From assembly GCF_004217555.1 (NCBI RefSeq), contig NZ_SHKW01000002.1:62001-126000 (forward strand): 64,000 nt of DNA, written 5' to 3'. This document shows, piece after piece, positions 63,902 through 64,000 of this stretch. Every line of letters starts with the position of its first letter. The first letter of the stretch is position 1. The notes below the pieces were generated by a model. The model did no database searches, was not told where the DNA came from, and saw nothing but the letters and a program-made list of their open reading frames with translations. This DNA is from Edaphobacter modestus. GTDB lineage: Bacteria > Acidobacteriota > Terriglobia > Terriglobales > Acidobacteriaceae. The position numbers were made by a program, and so were the translations under genes.

Positions 63902-64000
63902 TTGGCTGCGGAATCCAGCAGGATCGCAAACCGGGTGTAATTGGGTTTACGGCATCGGTGTGTATATGCGAATCTCCGCAAACTGGGAATCATGCTCTAT
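63902..64000. other. Right edge, no feature seen
   Basis: The last 99 bp after the IS6 element contain no recognised gene or repeat. Confidence 0.4.

Overview
The window looks like an accessory, heavily rearranged segment of an Acidobacteriota (Terriglobia-like) genome. The best taxonomic clues are a PadR regulator overlapping an ADOP-type FtsX/MacB permease, two VWFA-domain proteins of the acidobacterial type, a GH144-like glucanase, a PEP-CTERM protein and a secreted-protein family typical of the group. I cannot tell from the sequence whether this is chromosome or plasmid. No tRNA, rRNA, CRISPR array or replication origin was seen.

Layout. 1-1.7 kb: a minus-strand cassette (serine resolvase, 66-aa protein, HNH protein, lipoprotein), then a 214-bp inverted-repeat element. 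2.05-8.8 kb: two IS110-family copies (1390 bp each) bracketing PadR plus ADOP permease and an ion-channel-like protein. 8.9-18.9 kb: Tat-exported ferritin-like protein, secreted unknown, GH144-like glucanase, SDR plus cupin pair, with two IS30-family copies between them. 19-22.3 kb: an IS3 element, a truncated DUF1016 nuclease gene, a frameshifted tyrosine integrase and a 254-bp mini-transposon. 22.3-29 kb: a row of small unknown genes leading to an SRAP (yedK/HMCES-like) gene split by a 3.4-kb Tn554-like transposon with two tyrosine recombinases. 29-36.8 kb: corA remnant, two VWFA proteins, a membrane glycosyltransferase, and a metal-related group (CDF-like transporter, Fur-family regulator, WD40 fragment). 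36.8-39.3 kb: a TniA/TniB-type transposon whose transposase is broken by an 11-bp tandem duplication. 39.7-53.8 kb: PEP-CTERM protein, H1-like protein, receiver protein, GlxA-type regulator, isochorismatase-like hydrolase, a propeller-type sensor kinase with its NarL-type regulator, catalase plus aquaporin. 54-59 kb: decayed signalling genes, a second copy of the mini-transposon, a second integrase and more DUF1016 debris. 59-64 kb: a second broken SRAP gene, a six-bladed lectin-like propeller with a companion that shares its leader, and an IS6-family element.

Functional reading. The intact host genes fall into envelope and transport functions, oxidative-stress handling (catalase followed by aquaporin), metal handling, and one complete two-component system. 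The rest is mobile DNA and its damage: at least ten genes are truncated or frameshifted. Several elements share targets or ends. The IS30 copy at 16 kb sits exactly in the centre of a REP-like palindrome, the mini-transposons carry the same paired 22-bp end repeats as the TniA/TniB element, and pieces of the resolvase/HNH cassette recur at 32, 34 and 41 kb.

Most interesting items: the two-recombinase transposon in the SRAP gene with long perfect palindromes near both ends; the IS30 transposase whose stop codon is supplied by the target; candidate bridge-RNA regions in the IS110 copies; and the lectin-like propeller with 147-bp amplified blades.
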